From positions 1,142,390 through 1,206,389 of the forward strand of contig QRFJ01000082.1 in assembly GCA_006176705.1 (NCBI GenBank): a stretch of DNA of 64,000 bases, given 5' to 3'. Position numbers and translations under genes: made by a program. Source of the stretch: Cocos nucifera (lineage: Eukaryota; Streptophyta; Magnoliopsida; Arecales; Arecaceae). Below the pieces are notes generated by a model. It made no database searches, was not told where the DNA came from, and was given only the letters and a program-made list of their open reading frames with translations. Positions 41,187 to 56,100 of the stretch are shown here, one piece after another. Every line of letters starts with the position of its first letter. Positions within the stretch are counted from its first letter, which is position 1.

Positions 41187-44100
41187 CTGCATAATTTCAA
41201 AGTAAATGTATACAATCACATATTGGTAAGAGGAAAATAGGAAAAAAAGGGAACAAAGTTATTTGAAGCAATATGAGCTTCGGTTGTCATCAACAATTAC
41301 AGAGACAGAAACAGGAAACTGGAACAAGTACTTCCTCCTTAGATGATATTCTCGTTTCTCCCAAGGAAAACAAATCAAGTGCCAACAAATTGGGCCAGTT
41401 CACTGCAGCTATGGTTTCAGACAGCTAGGTATGGCAATTCCAGACGTGATCTACAAAGGCCCCTGCTCAAACATAAGAATGGCTCCCTATCTTTCATATG
41501 CAAACAAATATAGGTTTAGAACTAGCGACCCAAGTCAAACAGTTAAGTGTTATAGGCAGCATTCAAGTAGGGTAAAATATACATATTGGAATATTTGTTA
41601 AAATCCTCAAAAATAATTCCTAAGAAATTTATTGTTTCTGAAATGTGCTAGAAAGAGGGAAAAATAGCAGCCCTAGTAGATTAAGCCAAGTAGAGTTAAA
41701 TATACATTTTGAAATATACGTTAAAATCCTGAAAAATAAATTTTAAGAGACTTATTGTTTCAGAAATGTGCTTGCAGGAGGGAAGAGTAGTGGCCCTAGT
41801 AGATTTAAGCCAGGTTCAATAAGTGTGACAGATGGATTGAGTGCAACTGGTCAATAAGATTAACCCAGTGATGGACAAGAATTGAGCAACAATGACCAGC
41901 TAGCAGGTCAAGACAAAAAAATATGGGCCAATTTCCTAGAGATACTTGTAAATATAGTAACCTGACTCAAACTGACCAATTACCACCCATAAAGCTGGGT
42001 ACATAATAATTCTGCAGTTCTTTAGGAAAGCTAAATTGAGAATGAAGGAAGACTAATATAAGAACAGATTCGAACCGATTAGTTTCTGGTTCATCTTCTG
42101 CACCATGTTTGGACAGCCAGTGAATGCATCCGGTTTGAGACGGTATTAATGATCCCGAAATGTGGAGTATTTCTTCATCCAAACTGTGTGAAATTAATAA
42201 AAAGAATCAGATAGTGTGACAAAACAAATACATCCTTGTACAACTCAAATCTGCCATTTGGCATGCCAGTTATATCTATATTCATTGTCAATCAAAAAAT
42301 GAGAAATTTGCAAGCACAGAAACTTGATCTGATTTGCTGATTTAATAACACATTCAAATAAATAACACACAAATCGTCACCATACCGTAACACATGTTTG
42401 ATTACTTCCACTTTTTTTGGTTGTTGTCATGATCTTTCTTGATTTTTGTTGAACATTAGGGTTCGAGAGTTGAAATGTACAAAGTAATTCACCATCACGA
42501 CCACCATCGATACCTTAGGAAGTTGGCTAAAAGCAGAATTCAAAGTTGAGACGGTTCCATGGAATGATTGAACAGATTTTGTGATTTGCTCTCAGCCTAA
42601 TGGGGACCTTCTAAATTGAGTCTACTTAATTAAGCAATTTTAGGCAAGACGCTTGTCATTAAACTAATATGGCTAGTTAGCGGGTAGGGAGACAAACCTC
42701 ATTTAATTGTAACTCCAAAAGATTGGTTGATAGTTTGATTCTTCCCATTATTTTCTAATCTACATTCTCTAATATAACTCAAATATATACAAATCAGTTA
42801 GAATTTGTCTTGCTCTTATGTGTCCTTGTACCTTCGTTTTATTTTCACCCATCTTGCTGAACCAGAGATGTGTCCAAGTCCAATTCTCATGTCTAGTTCC
42901 ATGCACACAACCATGGAACAGCCTTCCAAATTCCCTTACACTAGCAAAGTTTATAGAGGGTACAATGATAACTCCTGCCAAAGGAATTATGTTCATCTCT
43001 AGAGCACAAATAATTAAAGAAAAAAGGTGAAACAAACATTGTCTCAGAAAAAGAAAAAAAAAAGAAGAAAAATCTAACAAGAAAATAGGTAACTCAGCTT
43101 ATCCATGATGGAAGAATAAAAGAATAGATCAAATACTTAGACAAGACCTGTTCGAGGATCAATTGCACATGCAGCTTCAATTGACTAGAATATTTCTTTT
43201 ATTTCATTGTTGTACTTTATTTTATTTTATTTTTTTTCCATGTGATGGATATACTGACTTAAGGCTGCTGTCATCCAATCATAATCCATCATGTCATAGG
43301 TAGCTTGCATCTTGGCCCATGAACAAAACTTTGCAAATGCCCTCATAAAACAGGTGGCATGGAGATGCAAATCCATCCAAACTAAATCTACAATACCCAG
43401 AAAAATGTAACTTAATAAGACTAGATCGCGGAACATAACATTTAGATTACTTCAGGCTGTTATGCATACACATTACCTTGATGAAAACAGCATTTACTTG
43501 GTACACCAATTGAGCTCCAGGATCAGTGTCATCCTGGGAACAAATGTCTTACCTATTTCGGAAAAGAAAAAAGGTTCCATGCAATCAAGAAATCAGTTAC
43601 TATTAAGGATTCATGTCGACGTTGCCAGGAGAGGAATTAGAGGTTTGAAGATTCTCTTTCATGGTTTAGGACCCTCACTCTTCAGCTTGAGGAGTCTATC
43701 GTTGAAGACAAGCTCATGCCGATCAGTATCCGTGGGCTCAACATTGGGCTCCACTATGCACTGATCCTTGTTGGGATTACATTATTCACCCAACAACTCG
43801 AGCGAGCATTAGAGTTTGATAATTGATGCATCACTGTGACTGACACCATTATATACTGAGTATTTGAACCTACTTGACCACTGATGTCTTATAAATGCCA
43901 AGCTTGTAAAAATGGAAAATCCTTTAAAATCATTTCTCTAATTCCATCCAACTCTTCTTCGGCCAGACCCCCTTTCCTCTTCAATTTTTTCTTCTATTCT
44001 GATCCTCAAATTTAAAATTCCTTTCCACATTGAGGTTGTACTACACCTAGCCAGATACTATTTCATTTACAAGCAATTTCCCTCTAATTTATATGTTATA

Positions 44101-47100
44101 AATGGTCCCCATGCTCTCATCTCTTGCTCTACTTTCCATGCATCCATATAAGTATTTAATATCGTTTAATTCTCTTATCAATCTTCTTGCACCTCTAGCC
44201 AACCGGTGAACCATTGATTGTGGTGGAAAGGCACAGACTTGAGGATTTGAACTACAAGGATACAAAGATTCAAGAAAATTAAAATGCCAGCCTTTAGATT
44301 TATCTCTGATGATGTGCATATTTTAAATGTTTTAGATGTACAAAATTTGTTTCTCTTTCCCAATGAATGGTGGTGCACTTTATTTCATGATCGCTGGGCA
44401 CCTGACAACACATTGGCTGGCATATAATGGCAGAATTTAAAAGCTGGCAAGGAATGGAGCATCATAATGTCAGACTTCAACCATGACCAACGACTAAGCA
44501 GCACAAATTTCTCATCAACAAAAAAAATCCAGACATTCTCCTGAAAAAGATTAATTACAGATGAATTTGGTAATTCTTGTGCTAGTGGCAATTCGCCCAT
44601 ATTATATTGTGGATATCAATAATGAGATTATCAGAGAGTTTATCTTTATTCCTCAAATTTTCTTCTGTAAAATATCTGATCTTGGGACTATGTTTGTGGA
44701 TCTTTGTTGATGTGTTCTGCCACGCGATGCATCTTCAATATTTAGGCTGATTTGCCAAATCTTCATGCTTCACTCTCATTATATATCAGGTTGCAGCATA
44801 AGTGCTCTCATGAATGTGAAATCACCTAAGTGGGTTTTAGATACAATCAAATTAGCATCCACGCCACACATTGATGTTGAGCCACTCTTATATTGCTGAA
44901 GTGACTCCTCAAGCCCAAAAAATAAAAATGTGAGCCATTGGATATGATCTGAAGTACAAATTACAACCAAATTCAAGGGTGTGGGCACCTACATTGATGT
45001 TAACGGTATAAACAGCATATATTACAAATCTGTATATGACTTTATTTGGACATTCATATTCCTATTTGAATATGCATTTTATTCACAAGTACAAATCCAA
45101 TATCTCATTCAAATCGGAAATACAATAGCCTTATTTGGTAACAACAATAAGGATATCAATTGGATAGGACATTTAGATATCTATCTGATACGGGAGAGAA
45201 TTGTATCCAGTATTATGAACACAAATTGCAAAGGTGTCTTGAACACAAGTTTGAGGACATAAATAGTATATTAAAATCATCGAGAACATATGAGAATCAG
45301 CAAGTATTAGATGTTATTTTGGTACAAGTATATTTCCATTCACCTTTTGTTTTAACAGACAGCTGTGGTATATAAGCACTCAAGGAGCCACGTAGCATAT
45401 GTGCAAAGGTTGCACATGTACGCACACATGCAATTAGTATTCTAAACGTTTAAAAATAAATAAAAGACAATATATATAATGATAATTAAAAATAAATAAA
45501 AGACAATACATATAATGATAATAGCAATATTTTTATAAATAACAGCAAATATTAATAATAACAACATCTAGCAGTTAGTGCTTATTTCTTGACTCTAGCT
45601 AGCAATAACTATAGCACAAATACCATATTTGTAGTGTTGTTGTACATGCACCTGGCCTGCTTGAAACTCACATCCAAACCAACCCATTAGCATGAACCCA
45701 CCTTATTTACATGAACCTATATAAGACTGGCCACATATATGGTTGCATAATGTTAAAAGGGCCACATATGCAATCAGAAAACGATAAGCAGGCTGCATCT
45801 GCAGTCACATCATACTAATCCTACTGCACGTGTCCACAAAGTGCCAAGCAGGCCATCTTTTTGGCTCATGTAGCTTGATCACATTAATAGCCACATATAG
45901 CATATGCAGTGTGGTCAGGGCACCGCATACGTATATGCGGCTTTATATGTAGCCTCATGTACCACATTTTAAAACACTGACTCAAGATAGGTTTGCACCA
46001 AGATCAACGCTAATTCCATATCTTTGTGAACATTTTACATAATGAATTTATTGCTAATATTCATGAAGATGCAACATGATTTATACTTGTTGCATTTGCA
46101 AACAATTGGCATTGACTGATCAGAAAAACCCAGATAAAATGCTAAATTGGTTTATGGAAGACAGTTTTAGAAGATAAGGGATTAAAAATCAGCAGAACAA
46201 AGAGAAAGTGTAGAATGTAATTATTAAGAAAATAAAAATAAAGATAAGGACCCATTTGAGATTCAATGGGCAATATATGCCACAAGGTAATTGTTTTGTT
46301 ATTTAAGATCTATGGTAGAAAATAACTGAAAGATGGATGAAGATGTATATAATAGAACTAGAGTTATTTGGATGAAGTGAAGAGGTGCTTCTAGTGGTAT
46401 TATACGATTAATGCATCGACTTAAACAGAAATTTATAGAACAATATGCAATGTCATATGGCTCAAAATGTTGGGCAATAAAGAGTGTTCAAGAAAACAAA
46501 TCGAGTGTAACAAAAACAAGAATGTTAAGTTTGACACATTAAAAAACTAGAAAGCATAAGTTGTGAAAAACATATATTAGAGAAAATGCAGAATTTGCAC
46601 AAACTAACAACAAATGATTGATATGGGGACATAAAACAAAGATTTAAGCAAGTTCTATTTTTTGATAACAAAAAAAAAAACATTTCAATTTGCATGAAAA
46701 ATGTAGCACAAGGAGAAGATCTAAAGTAACATGGCTGAGGTTGTCAGAAAAGGTATAAAAAAGCTTGAAATAACATCGGAGTTCGAGTCAAGTAGGCCTA
46801 TTTGTTAAAAAGGGATCCATAAAATAGTCCATATAATTGGGACAAAGCTACATGGTTATGGCTATGGTACTTGATCATGGTTGCCTACATGCTTGGTACA
46901 ATTTTTGCCAGAATCTGCCCAATTTGTGGCAAAATCCATCTACTAGCTCAAAAATTGATGGTTAACTCTGAGAGGATGGAAAGCAAAATTAGAAATCTAG
47001 TTGCAATCAATATCGATAAGCCCATGTCTACTCAGCGGCTGTCTAAAATGCATACTTATTGTCAACATTAAAAGCATGAATCCAAATATAATGGGCTCAA

Positions 47101-50100
47101 CATGTGTATGCTGTATGCATAGAGAATATTTCTGTATGTTTAAAATCTAATCCACAATGTTATTTACACCAGAATCTGAACAAGATGATTTACATATATT
47201 ATGTGTCTATATGGTTGTTCATTAGCATATTTGAAATGGGAAAGCATGACTAGATCCATTTCCAAAAATTGGTAATTAAAAGTCAAATATATTTGCCATA
47301 TATTTAATCAGATCAAACACAGATACCAAATTAAATCATACTTTTGATTCATTTACATCCTTAACTTTTCTAGTTTTCTAACCTCAGTGAGAATGTAAAA
47401 TTTATTCTTTGATGATGTTAATAGTTTAACAAATTTTCTTACTGTAGCACAGATGCATGATTAATTATTTTATATTGAGCTGGCAGTTTGAGACTCTCTT
47501 CAGCTTTGATTTATTTGATAGATTAGCTGGCACCATTTACTAAAGAGTGTAAACTTTTTATTCAAGTCATCCTCTTTAAAAATAGAAGGCCAAAATGGAC
47601 TTTTATCCATCCCTATAAAGCAATGATGAGATGTGGTAGCTTTGCAATTCTCAATAGGTTAAAACGGCAAACTCGATCTTCTGTTTAGAGCAAAGCCCCA
47701 AAGTGCAGCGAATACCAAAAAGTGGTCAAAGTGATAAGTGGATATTTTACTGATTTTTTGTGTAATTTAATCCACTGCGTGTTTTCAACTACTATCAATT
47801 TTATAAAAAAAACAATATTACACCAGTATAGCCAAAAAAATTTGCTTTGGACTCCTCATATTTATTCAACTATTACAATGAAATCAAATTCATGTGTAAG
47901 TATCTCTTTCTCTCTCTCTCTCTCTCTCTGTGCATGCGGGTATGTATACAGAAATTTATGCCTAATATTAACTGTCTTGCAAATACTTTTTATCAAATAT
48001 ATATTGTAGGTGAAATAACAAATGAAGGTAGCATAAAATTTTAGGATTTATTTCTTAATGAAAAGCAACATCAGAAAAAGGGTATCAGGTGACTTCAACA
48101 ATAATTTCTAATTCTTTCTATATCACCTTTTGACTAAGAACCGTATCATGCTCCCAACTTTGATTACATGTCGCTTATGGTACAAACTGGCAAAAACTCC
48201 TGCACCATGTTTCTGTGAAAGCAAAATGTCAGAGGAAAAGAATTAACAAATGAACTCTCCATCCCTTCCAACTTATTGAAAACAATTATTTGTTTCTCAC
48301 AATTTTATACTTGAACTCTTCACGGATATCTTCCAACATAATGGCTGCCGAAGAAAAGCCAAGTACAATGACATGGATGGATTCCTTTCCCAGCTTGACA
48401 ACCTTTCCTTCTGGAGTAATAACATAACATTTGATTATATGAAGAATCAAGACACATGCAAATTTAGCTTCATCACAACAGCCTAATACAATTCTATCGA
48501 AAACAAAATCTTGTTTATACATAAAATAAGCAATTCATCCAAAATACTTATCCAACAGTTTTCTTCACTTTAGTCACCAAAATAAAAAGAACAGTATTTT
48601 TTGTTCCGAATATTTGGGCAAAGTAACATTGGGGATAATTCACAAAACACAGAAAATAAGCAATTAATGTTGCAGGACACTTTTATCATCATGAAATAAT
48701 TACATGAATTTAAACTAGCCAGAACATCTAAGTGCCAGATTCAAGGTAGGCTACCAAATATCATTTTAAATTTTTTAATACATTTTCATTCATTTAATGT
48801 AGTCAATGATACCTAAACTTTCTACCAGTTTACAGCTAATCTTGACTCCGAGCAAGATGAATCAGTCAGCTACTCTCCAGCACAAATGTTGCTCAGTTTC
48901 ACATGATCGAGCAAAACATAATGACAACAGAATTACGCATGCTTATGTCTATCTATAAAGAATACTTCCATGATGAACAGGATGCTACTTTTATCCTCTC
49001 CTCTAAAAAAAATTTGATCAACAACAATTAATATCTTTATTAGTGCAATAAGACAGCACCATACTGAGGCTACTAAAAAAAAAAAAAAGAAAAGCAAAAG
49101 GAGCAGTTGGTGTAAAATGAATTAAAAAGCAAATTATATGCATCTAGCAAGAAATATTTGCACAAAAGATAAAAGCAGTAAAAGTAAAATGATGTACTGG
49201 ATTCATCAATAGCTAAATTAGCAAATTTCATGTTTTATATCTCTTCATCGATCTAATGCTGGTTCCAACAGACCCAAATAATCCTCCCAGACAACCTAAG
49301 TAGCCATCCATTTTTTGGTTCCAATTCTTCTAATAAGAAATAGAAAAAAGGTAATAAAACATCCAAATTAAGTTGTGATAACAGAATTCTAACAAAGGTT
49401 CATGGTACAAAAACAGCAGCTACAAGAATACCAAAATAAACCATATTTTGTCAGCCAAAACAGCTATTTGAACATGGAGTCTTCATTTTCAAACAAGTGC
49501 AACCTCTAAAATCTAGATTTTCCATGAGAACACCATTAAATTTATTATTATCACGTTGCATAGTCCACCTAATCATTCAATATGCATTATTAACATATAC
49601 CATAACCCGATTTCATAATGAACCAGCACATCTCAAACAATATTGGTAGAGTACAAATTTACTTCAAGATATAAAGCTTCAACTCCATAAATGATGTCAA
49701 TTAAGAAATTGCTTAAGGGAAGCAATTCATAAATCAATATACTATTCTCATTCAAACAACATTGGAGAAAAAAATGACTGGGAATAGATGTCAGCTTTAT
49801 CTCAACATGTAAGTTCACCTTTAGCATGCATGTTTTCGCTGACAGCCAGTCCAAAACCATCAAAATAATTTAATTACCTCTACATTTGATTGTTAACAAG
49901 GAACAATGGCCCATGACAAAATAATAAACAACAAAGAAAGACATTTGCACGCATTGATAAAGATACCATGTGTCTAAGTAGATAAACACTCATCATTATT
50001 AAAGTTCGAATATCCAAGTCTTGGCGCTAGCTTACATCTAATAATAAGTCTTCCGCTTCAATTCAACATATGACTATGGAGTGTTCCAACTTTATGATCA

Positions 50101-53100
50101 TATGCTACAAGAAACACACACAACATTTGATTGTTAATGAGGAACAATGGCACGTGACAAAATAATAGTCGTATCGAGGACATATAAAAATATTTGTACT
50201 TGTTGATAGAACCATATCTCTAAGTAGATAAATACTCATCATTACTAAAGTTAGAACATCAAAGTCTTAGCATTAGCTTAGATCTAACAAAACATCTTCC
50301 AACTTGGTGATCATATGCCACAGTTCATACACACACACAGGTATAAGAAAGATCAAGAGGTATAAGAAAGATTATCAAAAGGAAGCAACCGGCCTTAACC
50401 TCAGAAAGTTCCAAAAGTACTATCGAACAACAAAATGTACACATTCAAAACATCTTATATAAAACCCAGTAAAGTCCCTGAAATAATGTAGACTAAACTA
50501 AACATTCTTTGAGTTTAAAAAACTTCAAAATAGTCTGCATAATAATATATTAATTCTTGACATCACTAATGAGGGAAATTGCTCTGTGATAAAATAAAAA
50601 AGCTATCATCCATGATAAACGATATGGCTTTTATGAAGAAAACAACAAGTCTAACTCAGAAAATAAACTAAAACCTAGACATATCGAAAAACCAGAATGC
50701 TTCATCTGAGCAGTGAACACTGACATGCAAGACCATCTTGGGACCATCAAGATGATAGTGCGGATCAAATTCACTCTCCTTGTTCTGTACCACTCAATTG
50801 CTGCATCTTTTTTCCCCCTTTTTTTTCAGAAAGGGAAGGGAAAAAGGATGGACGGAGGGTCAGGGGAGCGGGGGCTGTGCCATGAAAACACAAAGACAAG
50901 TGGATATTATCAAACCTGTAGGATGAGATGTAAGGCCCATTATGCTAGGATAAGTATTGCCCATTAGTAGAATTGGGCAAAATCTACCAATTGCAGGAAA
51001 AGTTGGGGATAATAGATTCTTCAAGTACTTAATCAATTTGGTCTATTTTGATCTAGTAACCCTTATGTTATATGCTCCTAGTAAAGGAAAACACGATATA
51101 ACTTCTTAGAGCTTCTACTTGATCAATTTGGTATATTTTGATCCAGTAATATTTATGTCATATGATCCAGTAAATGAAAACATGATATAATTTTTTCATG
51201 ATTATACATTATTTTCAAAAGCTTATCATAAAATTCATTTACCTCTCCTTCCATGTATAAGGGATGCAAACTTGTTAGTGCTTATATATTATTCCTTCCT
51301 TAGCATGAGAAAAAAGAATAGGCAAAATACTTGATCAATTTGTTCTACTTTGATCTGGTAATCTTATGTCAATATAATCCAGTAAAGGAAAGCATGTAAC
51401 TTATTTAGTGCCTCTTATACTAATTTATCAAAAGCCTTACCCTGAAATTTTTGTTTTACCGTTCTTTCCTGTATAAGTGATTGCCAAATTTTTTTCCAAT
51501 AAGCAATAAATGAATAATTAATCTTCTGAAACAAGACACAATTTTCCTAATCAAAGGAATGAGAGCAATGCAAGAGCTTTACACACTTGTTAAGAATCAG
51601 ATGAATGAATACTAATGAACATGTCTTGGGCTTGGGGGAAAAGAAGCAAATTATGGCCTTTAGTTTTACTCCAAAATGGTAATTAATCCTTGGAAGAATT
51701 TTGCACGTTTACTTCGATTTCACTTCAATTGCTAAGAGAACCTTTCAAAGGACTTTCATATATAGTCAGAAGTCAAAAAAATGTTAAAGGTATGGTGGTG
51801 AACCACCCTTTTTCAGCACAATATCATGGGTAGTTGCAATCTTCAGGATTTTAAATGAAACTTACCACTAGCCTTTTTTCTGTAGCGACAATGGTGAACA
51901 ACCTGTAGCAACAATGCTGAAAGCAAAGCGAATTCGTATTTAAATTCTATTTTTTAGTAACTATAGATATACATAAATACATGTAAATATTTCTTTTAAT
52001 GCATATGCATAATGTTGTGTAAGGTGGGTGGTGTTGTATGCCGAGAAGTTTTACTCAAGTTTAAATTGAAGACAGGGAAATTTTAAAGGGTCTCTTCTGC
52101 TTGCAAACTCTCTACTCGGCATATATATATATTATAATTAATATATTTAATTTATATATATATAGAAGAGAGATGAGAGGAGGAGAGAAGAGAGAGAGCA
52201 TGTTTTCTTTTAATACAGCTACAAGGGTCAAACATCATGAAGGTTGANNNNNNNNNNNNNNNNNNNNNNNNNNNNNNNNNNNNNNNNNNNNNNNNNNNNN
52301 NNNNNNNNNNNNNNNNNNNNNNNNNNNNNNNNNNNNNNNNNNNNNNNNNNNGGTGAAACAAACATTGTCTCAGAAAAAGAAAAAAAAAAGAAGAAAAATC
52401 TAACAAGAAAATAGGTAACTTCAGCTTATCCATGATGGAAGAAATAAAAGAATAGATCAAATACTTAGACAAGACCTGTTCGAGGATCAATTGCACATGC
52501 AGCTTTCAATTGACCTAGAATATTTTCTTTTATTTCATTGTTGTACTTTATTTTATTTTATTTTTTTTCCATGTGATGGATATACTGACTTAAGGCTGCT
52601 GTCATCCAATCAATAATCCATCATGTCATAGGTAGCTTGCATCTTGGCCCATGAACAAAACTTTGCAAATGCCCTCATAAAACAGGTGGCATGGAGATGC
52701 AAATCCATCCAAACTAAATCTACAATACCCAGAAAAATGTAACTTAATAAGACTAGATTCGCGGAACATAACATTTAGATTACTTCAGGCTGTTATGCAT
52801 ACACATTACCTTGATGAAAACAGCATTTACTTGGTACACCAATTGAGCTCCAGGATCAGTGTCATCCTTGGGAACAAATGTCTTACCTATTTCGGAAAAA
52901 GAAAAAAGGTTCCATGCAATCAAGAAATCAGTTACCTATTAAGGATTCATGTCGACGTTAGGCCAGGAGAGGAATTAGAAGGTTTGAAGATTCTCTTTCA
53001 TGGTTTAGGACCCTCGCTCTTCAGCTTGAGGAGTCTATCGTTGGAAGACAAGCTCATGCCGATCTGTATCCATGGGCTCAACATTGGGCTCCACTATGGC

Positions 53101-56100
53101 ACTGATCCCTTGTTGGGATTACATTATTCACCCAACAACTCGAGCGAGCATTAGAGTTTGATAATTGATGCATCACTGTGACTGACACCATTATATACTG
53201 AGTATTTGAACCTACTTGACCACTGATGTCTTATAAATGCCAAGCTTGTAAAAAATGGAAAATCCTTTAAAATCATTTCTCTAATTCCATCCAACTCTTC
53301 TTTCGGCCAGACCCCCTTTCCTCTTCAATTTTTTCTTCTATTCTGATCCTCAAATTTAAAATTCCTTTCCACATTGGAGGTTGTACCTACACCTAGCCAG
53401 ATACTATTTCATTTACAAGCAATTTCCCTCTAATTTATATGTTATAAATGGTCCCCTATGCTCTCATCTCTTGCTCTACTTTCCATGCATCCATATAAGT
53501 ATTTAATATCGTTTAATTCTCTTATCAATCTTCTTGCACCTCTAGCCAACCGGTGAAACCATTGATTGTGGTGGAAAGGCACAGACTTGAGGATTTGAAC
53601 TACAAGGATACAAAGATTCCAAGAAAATTAAAATGCCAGCCTTTAGATTTATCTCTGATGATGTGCATATTTTAAATGTTTTAGATGTACAAAATTTGTT
53701 TCTCTTTCCCAATTGAATGGTGGATGCACTTTATTTCATGATCGCTGGGCACCTAACAACACATTGGATGGCATATAATGGCAGAATTTAAAAGCTGGCA
53801 AGGAATGGAAGCATCATAATGTCAGACTTCAACCATGACCAACGACCTAAGCAGCACCAAATTTCTCATCAACAAAAAAAATCCAGACATTCTCCTGAAA
53901 AAGATTAATTACAGATGAATTTGGTAATTCTTGTGCTAGTGGAAAATTCGCCCTATATTATATTATGGATATCAATAATGAGATTATCAGAGAGTTTATC
54001 TTTATTCCTCAAAGTTTTCTTCTGTAAAATATTCTGATCTTGGGACTCTACGTTTGCGGAGCTTTGTTGATGTGTTCTGCCATGTGATGCATCTTCAATA
54101 TTTAGGCTCATTTGCCAAATCTTCATGCTTCACTCTCATTCATACATCAGGTTGCGGTATAAGTGCTCTCATGAATGTGCAAAATCACCTAAGTGGGTTT
54201 TAGATATAATCAAATTAGCATCCACACCACACAATTGATGTTGAGCCACTCTTATATTGCTGAAGTGACTCCTCAAGCCCAAAAAATAAAAATGTGAGCC
54301 ATTGGATATGATCTCAAGTACAAATTACAACCAAATTCAAGGGTGTGGGCATCTACATTGATGTTAACTGCATAAACAGCACATATTACAAATCGGTGTA
54401 TATGACTTTATTTGGACATTCATATTCCTATTTGAATATGCATTTTATTCACAATGTACAAATCCAATATCTCATTCAAATCGGAAATACAATAGCCTTA
54501 TTTGGTAACAACAAATAAGGATATCAATTGGATAGGACATTTAGATATCTATCTGATACGGGAGAGAATTGTATCCAGTATTATGAACACAAATTGCAAA
54601 GGTGTCTTGAACACAAGTTTGAGGACATAAATTAGTATATTAAAATCATCGAGGAACGTATGAGAATCAGCAAGTATTAGATGTTATTTTGGTACAAGTA
54701 TATTTCCATTCACCTTTTGTTTTAACAGACAGCTGTGGTATATAAAGCACTCAAGGAGCCTACATAGCATACGTGCAAAGGTTGCACATGTAGGCACAGA
54801 TGCAATTAGTATTCTAAACGTTTAAAAATAAATAAAAGACAATATATATAATGATAATTAAAAATAAATAAAAGACAATACATATAATGATAATAGCAAT
54901 ATTTTTATAAAAATAACAGCAAATATTAATAATAACAACATCTAGCAGTTAGTGCTTATTTCTTGACTCTAGCTAGCAATAACTATAGCACAAATACCAT
55001 ATTTGCAGTGTTGTTGTACATGCACCTGGCCTGCTTGAAACCTCACATCCAAACCAACCCATTAGCATGAACCCACCTTATTTATATGAACCTATATAAG
55101 AGTGGCCACATATATGGTTGCATAATGTTAAAAGGGCCACATATGCAATCAGAAAACGATAAGCAGGCTGCATCTGCAGTCACATCATACTAATCCTACT
55201 ACACGTGTCCACAAAGTGCCTAAGCAGGCCATCTTTTTGGTTCAGGTGTAGCCTTGATCACATTAATAAGCCACATATAGCATATGCAGTGTGGTCAGGG
55301 CACCTGCATACGCATATGCGGCTTTGCATGTAGCCTCATGTACCATGCATTTTAAAACACTGACTCAAGATAGGTTTGCACCAAGATCAACGCTAATTCC
55401 ATATCTTTGTGAACATTTTACATAATGAATTTATTGCTAATATTCATGAAGATGCAACATGATTTATACTTGTTGCATTTGCAAACAATTAGTGCATTGA
55501 CTGATAAAAGAATAAACCCGGATAAAATGCTAAATTGGTTTAATGGAAGAACAGTTTTAGAAGATAAGGGATTAAAAATCAGCAGAACAAAGAGAAATGT
55601 GTAGAATGTAATTATTAAGAAAATGAAAATAAAGATAAGGAACCCAATTTGAGATTCAATGGGCAATATATGCCACAACGTAATTGTTTTGTTATTTAAG
55701 ATCTATGGTAGAAAATAACTGAAAGATGGATGAAATGTAATAATGAAAGATGGATGAAGATGTATATAATAGAACTAGAGTTACTTGGATGAAGTGAAGA
55801 GGTGACACATTAAAAAACTAGAAAGAAGTGAAGAGGAGGTTCTAGTGGTATTATATGATTAATGCATATCTTGGCAACTTAAACAGAAATTTATAGAACA
55901 ATATGCAATGTCATATGGCTCAAAATGTTGGGCAGTAAAGAGTGTTCACGAAAACAAATCGAGTGTAACAAAAACAAGAATGTTAAGTTTGACACATGTA
56001 AAAAAACTAGAAAGCACAAGTTGTGAAAAACATATATTAGAGAAAATGCAGAATTTGCACAAACTAACAACAAATGATTGATATGGGGACATAAAACGAA

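Larger units (their letters stand above)
43026..52247. repeat. Long direct repeat, copy 1 (9.2 kb)
   Basis: Collinear with 52352-61903 from ggtgaaacaaacattgtctc to the end, in the same orientation, with exon 3 and exon 4 of RPA43 included. Differences are mostly single-base absences in copy 1. They become very dense in the last 800 bases (51430-52247), next to the N run. This is the pattern of unpolished sequence at a contig end. Simple repeats inside also differ in length. Confidence 0.9.

Noticed and set aside
42769..43080. 103-residue minus-strand frame near RPA43 exon 5
   Set aside because: No splice phase or motif links it to RPA43. The RPA43 coding chain is complete without it, and the start of the long duplication cuts through it.
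52795..53154. 119-residue frame in copy 2 (and 43462-43764 in copy 1)
   Set aside because: The two copies read differently because of single-base indels. No recognised domain; it lies antisense in an intron. It could be an old exon-like relic but cannot be supported.
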